Assembly (NCBI GenBank): GCA_002436405.1
Contig: DJLZ01000001.1
Span: 496,713 to 560,712 of the forward strand
Direction of reading: 5' to 3'
Source: Proteobacteria bacterium UBA6503
GTDB lineage: Bacteria > Pseudomonadota > Alphaproteobacteria > UBA1280 > UBA6503
Length of the DNA: 64,000 bases
Made by a program: the position numbers and the translations under genes. This document shows positions 7,264 to 16,480 of the stretch, in pieces. Positions within the stretch are counted from its first letter, which is position 1. Each line of letters starts with the position of its first letter. Under the pieces are notes generated by a model. That model was not told the origin of the DNA and did no database searches. It saw only the letters and a list, made by a program, of their open reading frames with translations.

Positions 7264-8904
7264 TTATTTAACAACAGGCAACTTAAGGAAGTTGTGCTCT
7301 GGTGGAGGGCTTGAAACTGTCCATTCTAGAGTTTCGGCACCCCATGGGTTATCACCAGCTGGCTTACCTTTACGTTTTGAGTACATAAAGTTAATCACCA
7401 AGATGATCTGAGCTGCACCAAGAGCAAATGAACTTACCGACGCCAACCAGTTAAGGTCAGTGTACATTGGGTGGTAGTTCGGGATACGACGTGGCATACC
7501 CATCATGCCCAAGAAGTGCATTGGGAAGAATGTTAGGTTTGAGAAAATAAATGTTAGCCAGAAGTGGATGTTACCTAGCTTCTTGTTGTACATACGGCCT
7601 GTAAATTTAGGGAACCAGTAGTATACACCCGCCATAATACCTAGGAATGAACCTGCAAATAGTACGTAGTGAATGTGTGCAACTACGAAGTATGTATCGT
7701 GTACAGCGTAGTCAATCGGAGGAGCCGCAAGCATAACACCTGATAGACCACCAATTGTGAACATACCCACAAAGGCAGTGGCGAACTTCATCGGTACGGT
7801 GAAGTCAATCGCGCCGCCCCACATTGTGGCTAGCCAGTTAAAGATTTTTACACCTGTTGGTACGGCAATAACCATGGTCATAAACATAAAGGCTGTTTGT
7901 GCACGTGGGTCCATACCTACGGTAAACATGTGGTGAGCCCATACAACACAACCCAAAATCGCGATACCGGCCATCGCCCATACCATGGTGATGTAACCAA
8001 ATAGCGGCTTACGTGAGAATGTTGCAATTACTTCTGAGATAACGCCAAAAGCAGGCAGAATCATAATGTACACAGCTGGGTGTGAGTAGAACCAGAAAAT
8101 GTGTTGGAACAACACAGGGTCACCACCACCGGCCATGTTAAAGAAGCTGGTACCAAAGTTACGGTCGGTTAGCAGCATTGTAATCGCGCCTGCAAGTACA
8201 GGGGTTGCGATAAGCTGTAGCCAAGCTGTAATCAGGATTGACCATACGAACAAAGGCATTTTCATCAGTGTCATGCCTGGGGCACGCATGTTCATAATGG
8301 TTACAATAAAGTTAATCGCACCTAGGATAGAACTAGCACCTGCTAGGTGAACCGCCAAAATCCACATATCGATACCAGCACCTGGTGAGTACTGCGCACT
8401 TGTGAGCGGTGGGTAGATTGTCCAACCAGCGGCGTTTGAGCCACCTGGCACTAGGAAAGAACCTAGCATAAGCATACCTGCGAAAGGCAAAATCCAGAAT
8501 GACCAGTTGTTCAAACGTGGGAACGCCATATCTGGTGAGCCTACCATGATTGGCACAACGTAGTTACCAAGACCAAGTAGAGCAGGGATAATCGCAAAGA
8601 AAATCATAAATGTGGCGTGCATCGCCGTCATTTGGTTAAAGAAGTCAGCGCTAAAGCTTACATCCCACTTGAATGAGCCGAACTCAAGAAGCGTGATGGT
8701 TTGGCCAACCAGCTGGTAGCCTTCTTGCATCAACTCTGCGCGAATAAACATCGCAAACAGGCCGCCAATAAAGAAGAAGGTTAGTGATGTCATCAGGTAC
8801 ATCAAACCAATGTCTTTATGGTTTACAGTTGTTAGGTAGTGCATGAAGCCCTTTTTAGTTGGGGCATGATCATGATGTGCATCAGCTGTGGTCGCGTGGC
8901 TCAT
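7264..8904 (-). CDS. ctaD: Cytochrome c oxidase subunit I (aa3 type)
   Basis: A 546-residue, 12-helix catalytic subunit. It oxidises cytochrome c and reduces O2 at the haem a3-CuB centre in the inner membrane while pumping protons. Visible ligand regions are HATFMIFF (low-spin haem a), WFYSHPAVYIMILP (CuB His with the cross-linked Tyr), AHHMFTVGMD (CuB pair) and VVAHIHYVLFAG (haem ligands). Length and order are standard. A 190-base gap separates it from ctaG; it contains a TATAAA-like element, so ctaD may have its own promoter as well as read-through from upstream. Confidence 0.98.
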   Translation of the reverse strand: MSHATTADAHHDHAPTKKGFMHYLTTVNHKDIGLMYLMTSLTFFFIGGLFAMFIRAELMQEGYQLVGQTITLLEFGSFKWDVSFSADFFNQMTAMHATFMIFFAIIPALLGLGNYVVPIMVGSPDMAFPRLNNWSFWILPFAGMLMLGSFLVPGGSNAAGWTIYPPLTSAQYSPGAGIDMWILAVHLAGASSILGAINFIVTIMNMRAPGMTLMKMPLFVWSILITAWLQLIATPVLAGAITMLLTDRNFGTSFFNMAGGGDPVLFQHIFWFYSHPAVYIMILPAFGVISEVIATFSRKPLFGYITMVWAMAGIAILGCVVWAHHMFTVGMDPRAQTAFMFMTMVIAVPTGVKIFNWLATMWGGAIDFTVPMKFATAFVGMFTIGGLSGVMLAAPPIDYAVHDTYFVVAHIHYVLFAGSFLGIMAGVYYWFPKFTGRMYNKKLGNIHFWLTFIFSNLTFFPMHFLGMMGMPRRIPNYHPMYTDLNWLASVSSFALGAAQIILVINFMYSKRKGKPAGDNPWGAETLEWTVSSPPPEHNFLKLPVVK

Positions 8905-9094
8905 GAAGGTTTTCCTATTGTTTTCTTTACCAAATAAAATTCATTCAGGCAGGCGCATAGAAAGCCTGCAGCATGTTTATATCACCATTTATAGGGTGAA
9001 TAAAGTCCAGAATCGCCCGTGTGGGTTAAGTTTTTGCTTATATTTTAAGGGTGTGTGGCGCGTTTGCTTGCGCAAGGTTAGGCGGGTGAACGGA

Positions 9095-9670
9095 TTATTC
9101 GTCATCCATTTCAAAAAGGGTGTAGGCAAAAGTAAGGGTATGCACGCCTTTTGGCAGGTCTCCACGGATGGTGAAGCTCAGCGGCAGCGTCACATCAGTG
9201 CTACCGGGGTACATTTGCTCTTCAAAGCAAAAACACTGCACAAGTTCAACGTATTTTGCAGCATCACGGCCCACAGCATCACCCATGGCAACAATAGTGT
9301 GAACGGCTTGGCCCTTCATGTTGTTGGGGCTAAGGTTTGTGGCGTCATAGGCGGTCAGCACAGGCTCGCCCACTTTAGCGTGAATGGTTTTAACACGTGG
9401 GCCAAATTCAACAGGTACGCCTGTGGCTGAGTTGCCAATAAAACGCACGGTAATGTAACGGTTGTCTTCACCGATAATATTGCTGCTTTTTTGTGGGGTC
9501 ATTTCGGTGCCCAGTTGCGGCACAGGAATACCAATGATTTGGCAAAACGTACGGTACATTGGCACAAAGCCAAAGGCCAAGGCCAGCATGCCGGCACCCA
9601 AAATCGCCAGGATAATCCCGTGGCGCTGAATTTCTTTTTGGCGGTTACGTTGTGTCATACCCCAATTCAT
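9095..9670 (-). CDS. ctaG: Cytochrome c oxidase assembly protein CtaG (Cox11 family)
   Basis: A 191-residue protein with one N-terminal transmembrane helix (LAILGAGMLALAFGFVPMYRTFCQI) and a periplasmic copper domain carrying the Cox11 motif CFCFEEQ. It delivers copper to the CuB site of subunit I. The start at 9670 gives a 4-residue extension before an alternative ATG at 9658; either is possible. It lies between the two HExxH protein genes and ctaD on the same strand. Confidence 0.95.
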   Translation of the reverse strand: MNWGMTQRNRQKEIQRHGIILAILGAGMLALAFGFVPMYRTFCQIIGIPVPQLGTEMTPQKSSNIIGEDNRYITVRFIGNSATGVPVEFGPRVKTIHAKVGEPVLTAYDATNLSPNNMKGQAVHTIVAMGDAVGRDAAKYVELVQCFCFEEQMYPGSTDVTLPLSFTIRGDLPKGVHTLTFAYTLFEMDDE

Positions 9671-9748
9671 AGCATAGGTTGGGGGCGGGCTGAACTAAAA
9701 TAGTACGCGTAAAATAGCGCGTGTATTTTTAGCTTATTTCGCGGCTAT

Positions 9749-11314
9749 TTATCGCATAGCAAGGGCTGCGCGGTCTTGCTCTTGCTCAGCTTCCATTGCA
9801 ACTTGGTATTCAAGCTGTTGTTCGTAGCCTTGGTAAATCTCACGCTTACGGGCGAATGAGATTTTATCTGCGCCAAATGCTTCGTGTAGCTCGTTGATGC
9901 CTTCTGCCCCGTGCTCAGCGATGTAGGCTTCCTCAAGGCGGTCCATGCTGAACAAGCGTGCCTGCACACCTTCAAGCGCCACTTGGCTTGAGGCTTGTGT
10001 CGCAACGTATTCATCCATGTTCTCGCGGAAGTCCATTTCAGCTTCTGACGAGTTTACTTCGGCCGCATTCAATACCACATTCGGGCGTGAAAGGTGCGTT
10101 AAGGCCACGTTGACGCTATCAACAGTGCCCTGCAAGCGTTCAGCTACGGCAGGTGGTACATCGTCTTTAATGGCAAGGCGACCGTCACGACCTTCGCCTG
10201 CTTGCTGCAAGAACATGTAGTCGAATTTTTGACGGTTGAATTCTTTCGCCAAGGCATCCGCTGATTGGGTTACTTCTTGCTCGGTCGAACCCAGCAAAAG
10301 CTCAAAGCTTAGGTCGCGGATTTCACGTGGGTTTAGGCCTTCAAGGCGGCCCTCGGCATGTGCTTCACGCAGGCGAGGGATAAGACGTTCTAGCCCCGGC
10401 ACGGTGTTATGGCCACCACCGCCAGCGCGGAAGGCGTTTACACGGCGAATGCTTAAAACAGTATCGGCAAAGCCATCTTCGCCATTCAGTTGCATGTGGC
10501 GGGTTAGGGCGTATGAGTCTGCCAAGGTTTCACCAACCCAAGTTGGCATGCCATTTTCGTGTGTGAGGCAGTGGGCAAACTCGTGGTTGGCAACGTACTG
10601 CTGAAGGTCTGCAAGTTCATGGTCAATACCACGGGTGCTTAGGCCACCAAGGAAGCTCCCCATGAAAGTATCTTCATCGGTGTGGCTTGGCACAAGGCGG
10701 GTAAGGCAAACACGCATTTTGCCACCTTCACCGTTATCAAAATCCATAGGCACAGCGTAGGCGCCGGTCGGTTGAGCGGTCACAAGGCTGGCCATGCTGC
10801 TTTGAGCCATGTTGCGCGCCAAGATTTGGTTAACCTCATCGGCTTGAGCATTAAATTGGTCTTCAGGCAGGTAAGCCGCCATATCAAGAGGTTGCTCACC
10901 TTCACGGTTATCAAAGGTACCAGCGGCATTAAAAGCTTCAAGTAGGTCGGCCTCAAGTTCGGCAATGCGGGGTGAGTAGTAAATACGCACAGCACCAGCT
11001 TCGCCTTCAGGGCCATCTGGGTCAAACATGGTGTCACCAGCGTCGGTGTATTTGTCTTGGTCAACGTTTACAATATCAATCTCGTAGCGGAAGGCTGCTT
11101 CAATAGCTTCAACCTCGGCGGCAATGCGCTCAGCCGCAACGGGTGAGTGGAGTGGGTGCACATCTTGCGCTTTAACATCATTTGTGGCCACAAGGCTGGC
11201 CGCTGCAATCATGCTGGCAAGGCCTGTACGTTTTAACCACGCACGGGTAGATGATTTTGCAACTTCAATAGGGGCTTGACGACCGAAATTCTGAGTATTT
11301 TTATTAGCTGACAA
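9749..11314 (-). CDS. Predicted secreted or periplasmic zinc metallopeptidase (HEFAH), cox-operon member
   Basis: A 521-residue protein with an N-terminal export segment (about residues 28-50, ending near DVKAQDV). A zinc-protease centre is visible: His244-Glu245-Phe-Ala-His248, then GMPTWVGE with Glu262 as the likely third ligand and Ala-Asp just after. This spacing fits gluzincin-type peptidases; the family cannot be named. The C-terminal ~120 residues are charged and helical. It is paralogous to the next gene upstream, which shares NHEF-HC, GMPTW, the MQLNGEDGFA/IQINGDDGFA strip and a GRQ-P N-terminus. The two genes overlap by 11 bases. It could process oxidase subunits or surface proteins; the substrate is unknown. 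Confidence 0.72.
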   Translation of the reverse strand: MSANKNTQNFGRQAPIEVAKSSTRAWLKRTGLASMIAAASLVATNDVKAQDVHPLHSPVAAERIAAEVEAIEAAFRYEIDIVNVDQDKYTDAGDTMFDPDGPEGEAGAVRIYYSPRIAELEADLLEAFNAAGTFDNREGEQPLDMAAYLPEDQFNAQADEVNQILARNMAQSSMASLVTAQPTGAYAVPMDFDNGEGGKMRVCLTRLVPSHTDEDTFMGSFLGGLSTRGIDHELADLQQYVANHEFAHCLTHENGMPTWVGETLADSYALTRHMQLNGEDGFADTVLSIRRVNAFRAGGGGHNTVPGLERLIPRLREAHAEGRLEGLNPREIRDLSFELLLGSTEQEVTQSADALAKEFNRQKFDYMFLQQAGEGRDGRLAIKDDVPPAVAERLQGTVDSVNVALTHLSRPNVVLNAAEVNSSEAEMDFRENMDEYVATQASSQVALEGVQARLFSMDRLEEAYIAEHGAEGINELHEAFGADKISFARKREIYQGYEQQLEYQVAMEAEQEQDRAALAMR

Positions 11315-12962
11315 GGTCTCGCTCCTGTGTTTGTTGTGGTTGGTTGCGGTCGATGCCTAATTCAACTTCAAGCTCTAGGCGGTAGCCTTCTAGCACGATG
11401 GCTTTTTCGTGTGCCGTTAGGCCTGTGCGGTCACGCTCGGTGGCTTGGCGGCGCACAGCTTCTTCAGTGCCATGTTCAGCAACAAGGCGGTGGCGCTGGT
11501 TGTTAAGGCGCCATGCTTGCACGCTTACGGCTTCGTAAGCTTCGCGGGTGTTTTCTTGCGTGGCAATAAGGTTGTCTAGGTTGTCGCGGTAGCGGGCCAT
11601 GGCGTAAGCACGCTCTTCTTTGCTTAGCTGTGCACCTTCTTCAAATAGGCTGCTGCCCACTTCGCAGAACAGTGCTTCTTCAGCGGCAGGGTCTTCGAAG
11701 ATGTTTTCGAATGATTGCTGCCAGCTGGCTTGCACACGCTGTGCGGCACGAATTTCTAGGGTTGAAAGGCCTTTGGCGCGGGCGGCGTCAATATCAAGGG
11801 TGCGCACACCACCGTCTGACTTCACGGCACCTTCCATATCTTTAAAGGCTTCACCACGGGCGTTCACTTCAACTTCAAGGTCGTCAAACATTTCAGCGAT
11901 GGTTTGTCCTTGTGAACGCGCTGTTTGACCCATGGCGTATTCAAAAAGTTGCTTAGGGTTTAGGTTGTCTAGCTCGCCGTTGCGTTCCGCTTCTAGTAGG
12001 ACTGGAATCGCACGGTCAAGCATCGGCACAGTGTCGTGTCCTGTGTCGCCAATGCTAATCACGTTCATGTTACGCATATCACGCCACGCTTGGGCAAAGC
12101 CATCATCGCCATTAATTTGGATGTGGCGTGCCACGGCGTACATATCAGCCATGCTTTCGTTTTTCCAAGTTGGCATGCCACGGCGGCTGGTCACGCAGTG
12201 GGTAAACTCGTGGTTCGCAATCGCTTGGTGGAAATCTGCAACGTCGTAACGCTCAACACTTTGCATTGAGCCAACGCGAGAGAATCGCGATACAAAATCA
12301 TCAGCGCTCATGCTTTCAGGCATTACAATAACCGCACAGCCTCGCACATGTTCAATGCCGTTGGCTTGAGTCACTTGTTCGGTTTGGTGTGGTGTTAGCA
12401 AAACAGGTCGGGCGACACCTAGGCTACCGCCAATCATATCGTCAACCATGCTGGTGGCAAAGGTGTGGGCCACACGCTCGTTATTGGTTTCAAGCTCTTC
12501 TGGATGATCTTCAGGCATGTACACACTGGCGCTGGCCTTGTTTGGTGCATCAGGGTCAAACTCACCTGCGCCATTAAAGCCGTCCAAAATGTCTTGGTAC
12601 ACACGGTCACGGTCAATCAGCTTAAAGTAAGGCTGAAGCGACTGGCCATTATCGCGCACTTGGTTTGAGTTAGGGTTTTCAGCAAACTCGTCCATAAATT
12701 CAACAGGGATAATCACCATGTTACCGTAAGCTTGCTCGATGGCAGCTTCTTCCGCTTTTACACGGTCATTTGCAATTTGAGAGGTTAAGGCAGGTTCGTA
12801 CTGTGGCTCAGGCTCAGGCTGGCTAGAGGCCAACGAAAGTGCGCCCGCAACCACAACACCAAACTTGAAAGCTTTTTGGCGCACCATGTCTCTGAAACTG
12901 TTTCTTGAAACAGCTTCAGGCACCTGACGGCCATAAATTACTTTAGGTGGTTTTTGCCCCAT
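11304..12962 (-). CDS. Predicted secreted or periplasmic zinc metallopeptidase (HEFTH), paralogue
   Basis: A 552-residue paralogue of the adjacent gene. A hydrophobic segment (about residues 33-47, FGVVVAGALSLASS) suggests export or membrane anchoring, followed by a PEPEPQYEPA stretch. The active-site motif is His251-Glu252-Phe-Thr-His255 with Glu269 in GMPTWKNESMAD, the same spacing as its neighbour. A long charged helical C-terminus follows. It lies between ctaB and its paralogue; its stop overlaps the next start, so they are probably coupled. Gene duplication followed by divergence is the simplest history. Its presence within a cox operon is unusual, and the function is not known. Confidence 0.72.
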   Translation of the reverse strand: MGQKPPKVIYGRQVPEAVSRNSFRDMVRQKAFKFGVVVAGALSLASSQPEPEPQYEPALTSQIANDRVKAEEAAIEQAYGNMVIIPVEFMDEFAENPNSNQVRDNGQSLQPYFKLIDRDRVYQDILDGFNGAGEFDPDAPNKASASVYMPEDHPEELETNNERVAHTFATSMVDDMIGGSLGVARPVLLTPHQTEQVTQANGIEHVRGCAVIVMPESMSADDFVSRFSRVGSMQSVERYDVADFHQAIANHEFTHCVTSRRGMPTWKNESMADMYAVARHIQINGDDGFAQAWRDMRNMNVISIGDTGHDTVPMLDRAIPVLLEAERNGELDNLNPKQLFEYAMGQTARSQGQTIAEMFDDLEVEVNARGEAFKDMEGAVKSDGGVRTLDIDAARAKGLSTLEIRAAQRVQASWQQSFENIFEDPAAEEALFCEVGSSLFEEGAQLSKEERAYAMARYRDNLDNLIATQENTREAYEAVSVQAWRLNNQRHRLVAEHGTEEAVRRQATERDRTGLTAHEKAIVLEGYRLELEVELGIDRNQPQQTQERDLVS

Positions 12963-13101
12963 TATGTTAACCCTTTAACCCCTTGTTATTCCTTATTAAT
13001 AAAAGTGTAGGGCGGAAATATGCACTTACAAGGGTAAGAGCGCAAAAAAGTGCGATTTTTATGAGTATTCAGAACGGTTTGTGGTTTTTAAGGCGCAAAA
13101 A

Positions 13102-13980
13102 CTACAAAACGATGAAGGTATCCACCACCATAGCCAAAAATAGGAAGGCAAGGTAGTAGAGCGAAAACTTGAAAACATCAGGTGCAAAAGCAATGTCGTC
13201 AGCACGCATCAGGCGGAATGTTTTGAAAATCCAGATACCACCCAATACAAAAGCCGATAGGAAGTAAATCATACCGAAGGTAGGTTCAAACAAAACAGCG
13301 CTTAGGGTCAGGCTTACCAAAATCAAAAGGTAAAACATCATTTGGCGTTTTGTTACTTCATCACCTTTTACAACAGGTAGCATCGGCACGCCTGCTTTTG
13401 TGTAGTCTTTACATTTGTAAAGTGCCAGCGCCCAGAAGTGCGGCGGCGTCCAGAAAAAGATAACGGCAAACATAAACCATGCTGTTGGGTCTAGGCTGTT
13501 TTGTACAGCGGCCCAACCTACAAGCGGTGGGAAGGCACCAGCGGCACCACCAATTACGATGTTTTGAACGGTGCGGCGCTTTAGGAACATGGTGTAAATG
13601 AAGACGTAAAATAGGTAGCCCGAAGCGGCCATCAGGGCTGTAAGCAGGTTAACGGTGCACCACAGCAACATAAAGGCTGAAACACCAAGCACACCACCAA
13701 GGCCTAGAACAAATAGCGGATGCAGGCGACCTTGCGGCAGCGGGCGGCGCTGCGTGCGAGACATCACAGCGTCAATATCGCGGTCGTACCACATATTCAC
13801 CATGTTTGCGCCAGCGGCTGACAAAGCAAGGCCAAGGCACGTCCAGAAAGCAAGGGGGAATGAAATAAGGTACATGTTGCCACGGGTGGCCACAAACATT
13901 GCGCCCAAGCAAGTAATCACCAACAGCAAAATAATGCGTGGCTTTGAAAGGGCAATAATGTCGCGGGCGAGTTGTGGCAT
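13102..13980 (-). CDS. ctaB: Protohaem IX farnesyltransferase (haem O synthase)
   Basis: A 292-residue, multi-span UbiA-type prenyltransferase. The Asp-rich substrate motif NMWYDRDIDAVMSRTQRRPL and the second loop DYTKAGVPMLPVVKG are both present. It farnesylates haem B to haem O, which CtaA then oxidises to haem A for subunit I. Length and topology are standard. It lies downstream of the deaminase-like gene, 29 bases away, in the cox operon. Confidence 0.97.
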   Translation of the reverse strand: MPQLARDIIALSKPRIILLLVITCLGAMFVATRGNMYLISFPLAFWTCLGLALSAAGANMVNMWYDRDIDAVMSRTQRRPLPQGRLHPLFVLGLGGVLGVSAFMLLWCTVNLLTALMAASGYLFYVFIYTMFLKRRTVQNIVIGGAAGAFPPLVGWAAVQNSLDPTAWFMFAVIFFWTPPHFWALALYKCKDYTKAGVPMLPVVKGDEVTKRQMMFYLLILVSLTLSAVLFEPTFGMIYFLSAFVLGGIWIFKTFRLMRADDIAFAPDVFKFSLYYLAFLFLAMVVDTFIVL

Positions 13981-14009
13981 AAGTATGGGCCTTATTATTT
14001 TATTGAGGC

Positions 14010-14456
14010 TTAGTTGCCTTTGTTGATACCCGGTAGGTAGTATTTTTCAGGCAGCATGTTGATGGCTTTGGTTTTCATCAACTGGCCTTCGTGCGAAATA
14101 ATCACCCAAGCATCTTTACCGTAGTCGCAAATCATTTCACGGCAGCGGCCACATGGGGTTACAACGCGTACTTCAGGGTCTTCAGATTCTGGCTTAGGGT
14201 GACGCACAGCAACGATGGTGTCAATGTCAACTTCGCCTTCGGTGAGCGCAGTGCCAAGGGTCACTTGCTCAGCGCAAACCGCTAGTGACGATACATACGC
14301 ATCGATATGAATACCTGTGTAAATTTTACCGTCTTTGGTACGCATGGCGGCTGCCAGCTGGTGCCAGCGGCGGCGGTAACGCTGCTTAATTTTGTTTTTA
14401 GCGATTTCAATTAGCTCAACGTCAGCGTCGGTCAGTGGATGAAGAAGGTCGTGCAT
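14010..14456 (-). CDS. Cytidine deaminase-like zinc hydrolase
   Basis: A 148-residue protein with the deaminase zinc site: VCAEQ (Cys ligand and catalytic Glu) and TPCGRCREMI (two Cys ligands). The spacing is as in cytidine or blasticidin-S type deaminases. The segment before VCAEQ (HIDAYVSSLA) lacks the usual nucleoside-binding NVEN sequence, so the substrate may not be cytidine. It is co-directional with, and tightly packed between, ctaA (33 bases) and ctaB (29 bases), an unexpected partner for haem A synthesis genes. It may be a passenger or take part in an unrecognised modification. Confidence 0.78.
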   Translation of the reverse strand: MHDLLHPLTDADVELIEIAKNKIKQRYRRRWHQLAAAMRTKDGKIYTGIHIDAYVSSLAVCAEQVTLGTALTEGEVDIDTIVAVRHPKPESEDPEVRVVTPCGRCREMICDYGKDAWVIISHEGQLMKTKAINMLPEKYYLPGINKGN

Positions 14457-14488
14457 TTTAAGCCCCCCTGATTAATAAATGGCTGCCC

Positions 14489-15496
14489 TTATGGGTGGCC
14501 AGGCATAATTTTGATGGTTGGATCTTTCTCGCCCCAAAGTAGTTTTAGGCAGCCAGTAAGAACAACAGTTAGAAGTACGGTACCCCATGCAAGGTGCGCC
14601 ACACTCAGGAATTGGTAGAAGTTTGCATAGTGCGAGAAGCTGTAAAGGGTCAGGATACCCAGCGCAATTTGCACAATAATAAAGGCTTCAGCCACTTTAG
14701 CTGTTTTGTTAAGGGCTGGGTGCTCACGGCGGGCTTCAATGCGTAGCGCCAAAAGCGTGAAGATTGTAAGCGCCACCATGTAGCGGTGAATCATGTGGAT
14801 TTGCTGCGCCACATCATCTGCCGGCCACCATGAGCCAACACAATCAAATAGGCCACCGCATACGCCACCAGCGTGGGTGGTTGAAACCATGGCACCAGCA
14901 AGCATGGTAAAGAACACCATGACGTAAGCCAGCACCATCAATAGCTTGGTGCGGAGCGCTGCTTTAATAGGGGTCACATTCGCTGGGCGAACAGCTGCTG
15001 AAATCATCGCAATAAGAAGACTGTAGAAAATCATGGCGTTGCCAAGGTGTAGGGCCACTGACCAGTTGATGTTATCAAGCCAAACGGTAATACCGCCCAT
15101 TTTAACTTGGGTCAGGAGCGCAAGCAGCGCAAACAGGCCCACACGGAACACGCGCTTGTTTTCACTACGGAATTTATAAGCAAAGAACAATGAGGCTAAA
15201 AGCAAGAAACCCGTAAGCGATGCTGTGAGGCGGTGCGTCCACTCTAGCAGAACTTGGGTCAGTGTGTAGGTAATGCCTTCAGCGTGGTAGCCACCTTCAG
15301 GGGCAGGGAACGGGAACCACTGGCCGTAGCAGGTTGGCCAGTCTGGGCATGAAAGGCCAGCATCAGCCACACGTGTGGCGGCGCCTAGCACAATAACGAT
15401 AAACGTCATCAATGCGGTAAGTACCAGCAACTTAAGAAGCGGACCCTTTGGTTGGGCTGCTTTTGGGGCTTGAGGAGCTGCTTTAACTTTGGCCAT
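14489..15496 (-). CDS. ctaA: Haem A synthase (COX15/CtaA type)
   Basis: A 335-residue, eight-span membrane protein that oxidises the haem O methyl group to the formyl group of haem A. The conserved His regions are present: EWTHRLTAS, HLGNAMIF, IHRYMVAL and VAHLAWGT. The N-terminal ATRVADAGLSCPDWPTCYG segment is typical of the alphaproteobacterial/mitochondrial type. It starts 17 bases after ctaC and precedes the deaminase-like gene. Confidence 0.96.
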   Translation of the reverse strand: MAKVKAAPQAPKAAQPKGPLLKLLVLTALMTFIVIVLGAATRVADAGLSCPDWPTCYGQWFPFPAPEGGYHAEGITYTLTQVLLEWTHRLTASLTGFLLLASLFFAYKFRSENKRVFRVGLFALLALLTQVKMGGITVWLDNINWSVALHLGNAMIFYSLLIAMISAAVRPANVTPIKAALRTKLLMVLAYVMVFFTMLAGAMVSTTHAGGVCGGLFDCVGSWWPADDVAQQIHMIHRYMVALTIFTLLALRIEARREHPALNKTAKVAEAFIIVQIALGILTLYSFSHYANFYQFLSVAHLAWGTVLLTVVLTGCLKLLWGEKDPTIKIMPGHP

Positions 15497-15513
15497 GTGT
15501 TACCAGAATGTTG

Positions 15514-16380
15514 TTATTCTTGAACGTCTGATACGCCAACGCTGTTGTCTTCAACGGCAACTTCAGTTGGGGCAGGGATTTTGGCGTAGTAAGGCTCAAG
15601 ACCTTTTTTCTTACGCTCAGCGTCAACCCAAGCTTCCCACTCAGCTTCAGGCAATACACGTACGTTAAAGTACATTTCGCCGTGGTTCGGGCCGCAAAGC
15701 TCAGCACACTGGCCTAGGTAGTCGCCAGTTTCTGTAGCGTTGAACCATGAGTAGGTAATACGACCTGGGATCGCGTCACTCTTAATACCAAGGGCAGGCA
15801 CGTACACAGCGTGTAGTACGTCTTTAGCTGTAATGTTCAGCACAACGTTTTTGCCTTGTGGCACAACCATGGTTTTAACAGGGTTGTTAATGCCAGCTTC
15901 TTTTAGTGGGGCAATGTTGGCATCGGTAAACGGGATGCTGATGTCGTGGTCTGGGTAGTCAAAGTCCCAGTTAAATTGATAACCGATAACGTCAACGGCG
16001 ATAGCGTCTTCAGGTACGGTCTTGATGAACATGATGCCTTGGTACGCTTTAATACCAATGAACATGCAGATAATTACAGGGATAACCGTCCACAGGATTT
16101 CGATGCCTGTGTTGTGAGAGAATTTAGCAGCGTCTTTTTCAGTGCGGTTTTTGCGCTTACGGAAAGCGAAAATGCTGATGATGATAATACCTTGCACCAA
16201 AATGTAGATTGCCAAGCAAATCCAGAAAACAATGTTGTATGTACCAACAACAAATTCAGCCACGGGGCCGTTTGCTGTTTGGAACCCACCCCAGTGAGCT
16301 GTTTCAGTTGCTGCCGCAGCAAATGCACTTTCAATAGAAGTTGCTGCTACAGTTAGGATGCTTGCTAGCCAACGCCACAT
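15514..16380 (-). CDS. ctaC: Cytochrome c oxidase subunit II
   Basis: A 288-residue protein with a signal sequence, two transmembrane helices (about 45-65 and 90-110) and a periplasmic cupredoxin domain. The CuA-binding motif CAELCGPNHGEMYFNV is complete. It accepts electrons from cytochrome c. It is the first gene of the cox operon; GGAGA precedes the ATG and a perfect TATAAT lies 40 bases upstream. Confidence 0.97.
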   Translation of the reverse strand: MWRWLASILTVAATSIESAFAAAATETAHWGGFQTANGPVAEFVVGTYNIVFWICLAIYILVQGIIIISIFAFRKRKNRTEKDAAKFSHNTGIEILWTVIPVIICMFIGIKAYQGIMFIKTVPEDAIAVDVIGYQFNWDFDYPDHDISIPFTDANIAPLKEAGINNPVKTMVVPQGKNVVLNITAKDVLHAVYVPALGIKSDAIPGRITYSWFNATETGDYLGQCAELCGPNHGEMYFNVRVLPEAEWEAWVDAERKKKGLEPYYAKIPAPTEVAVEDNSVGVSDVQE

Positions 16381-16418
16381 ATTTTGTATTCTCCGAAAAA
16401 TCTGGTTTTTTGACGGTT

Positions 16419-16424
16419 ATTATA
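16419..16424 (-). promoter_or_regulatory. Likely -10 element of the cox operon promoter
   Basis: An exact TATAAT on the minus strand, 38 bases before the ctaC ATG. No good -35 hexamer is seen at 16-18 bases, so an activator may be needed. Confidence 0.55.
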
Positions 16425-16480
16425 GTCTGACGACTTATCGCGCCTACATTAGCCTAAGGTTTTGGCAAAATAAAGCCCTT

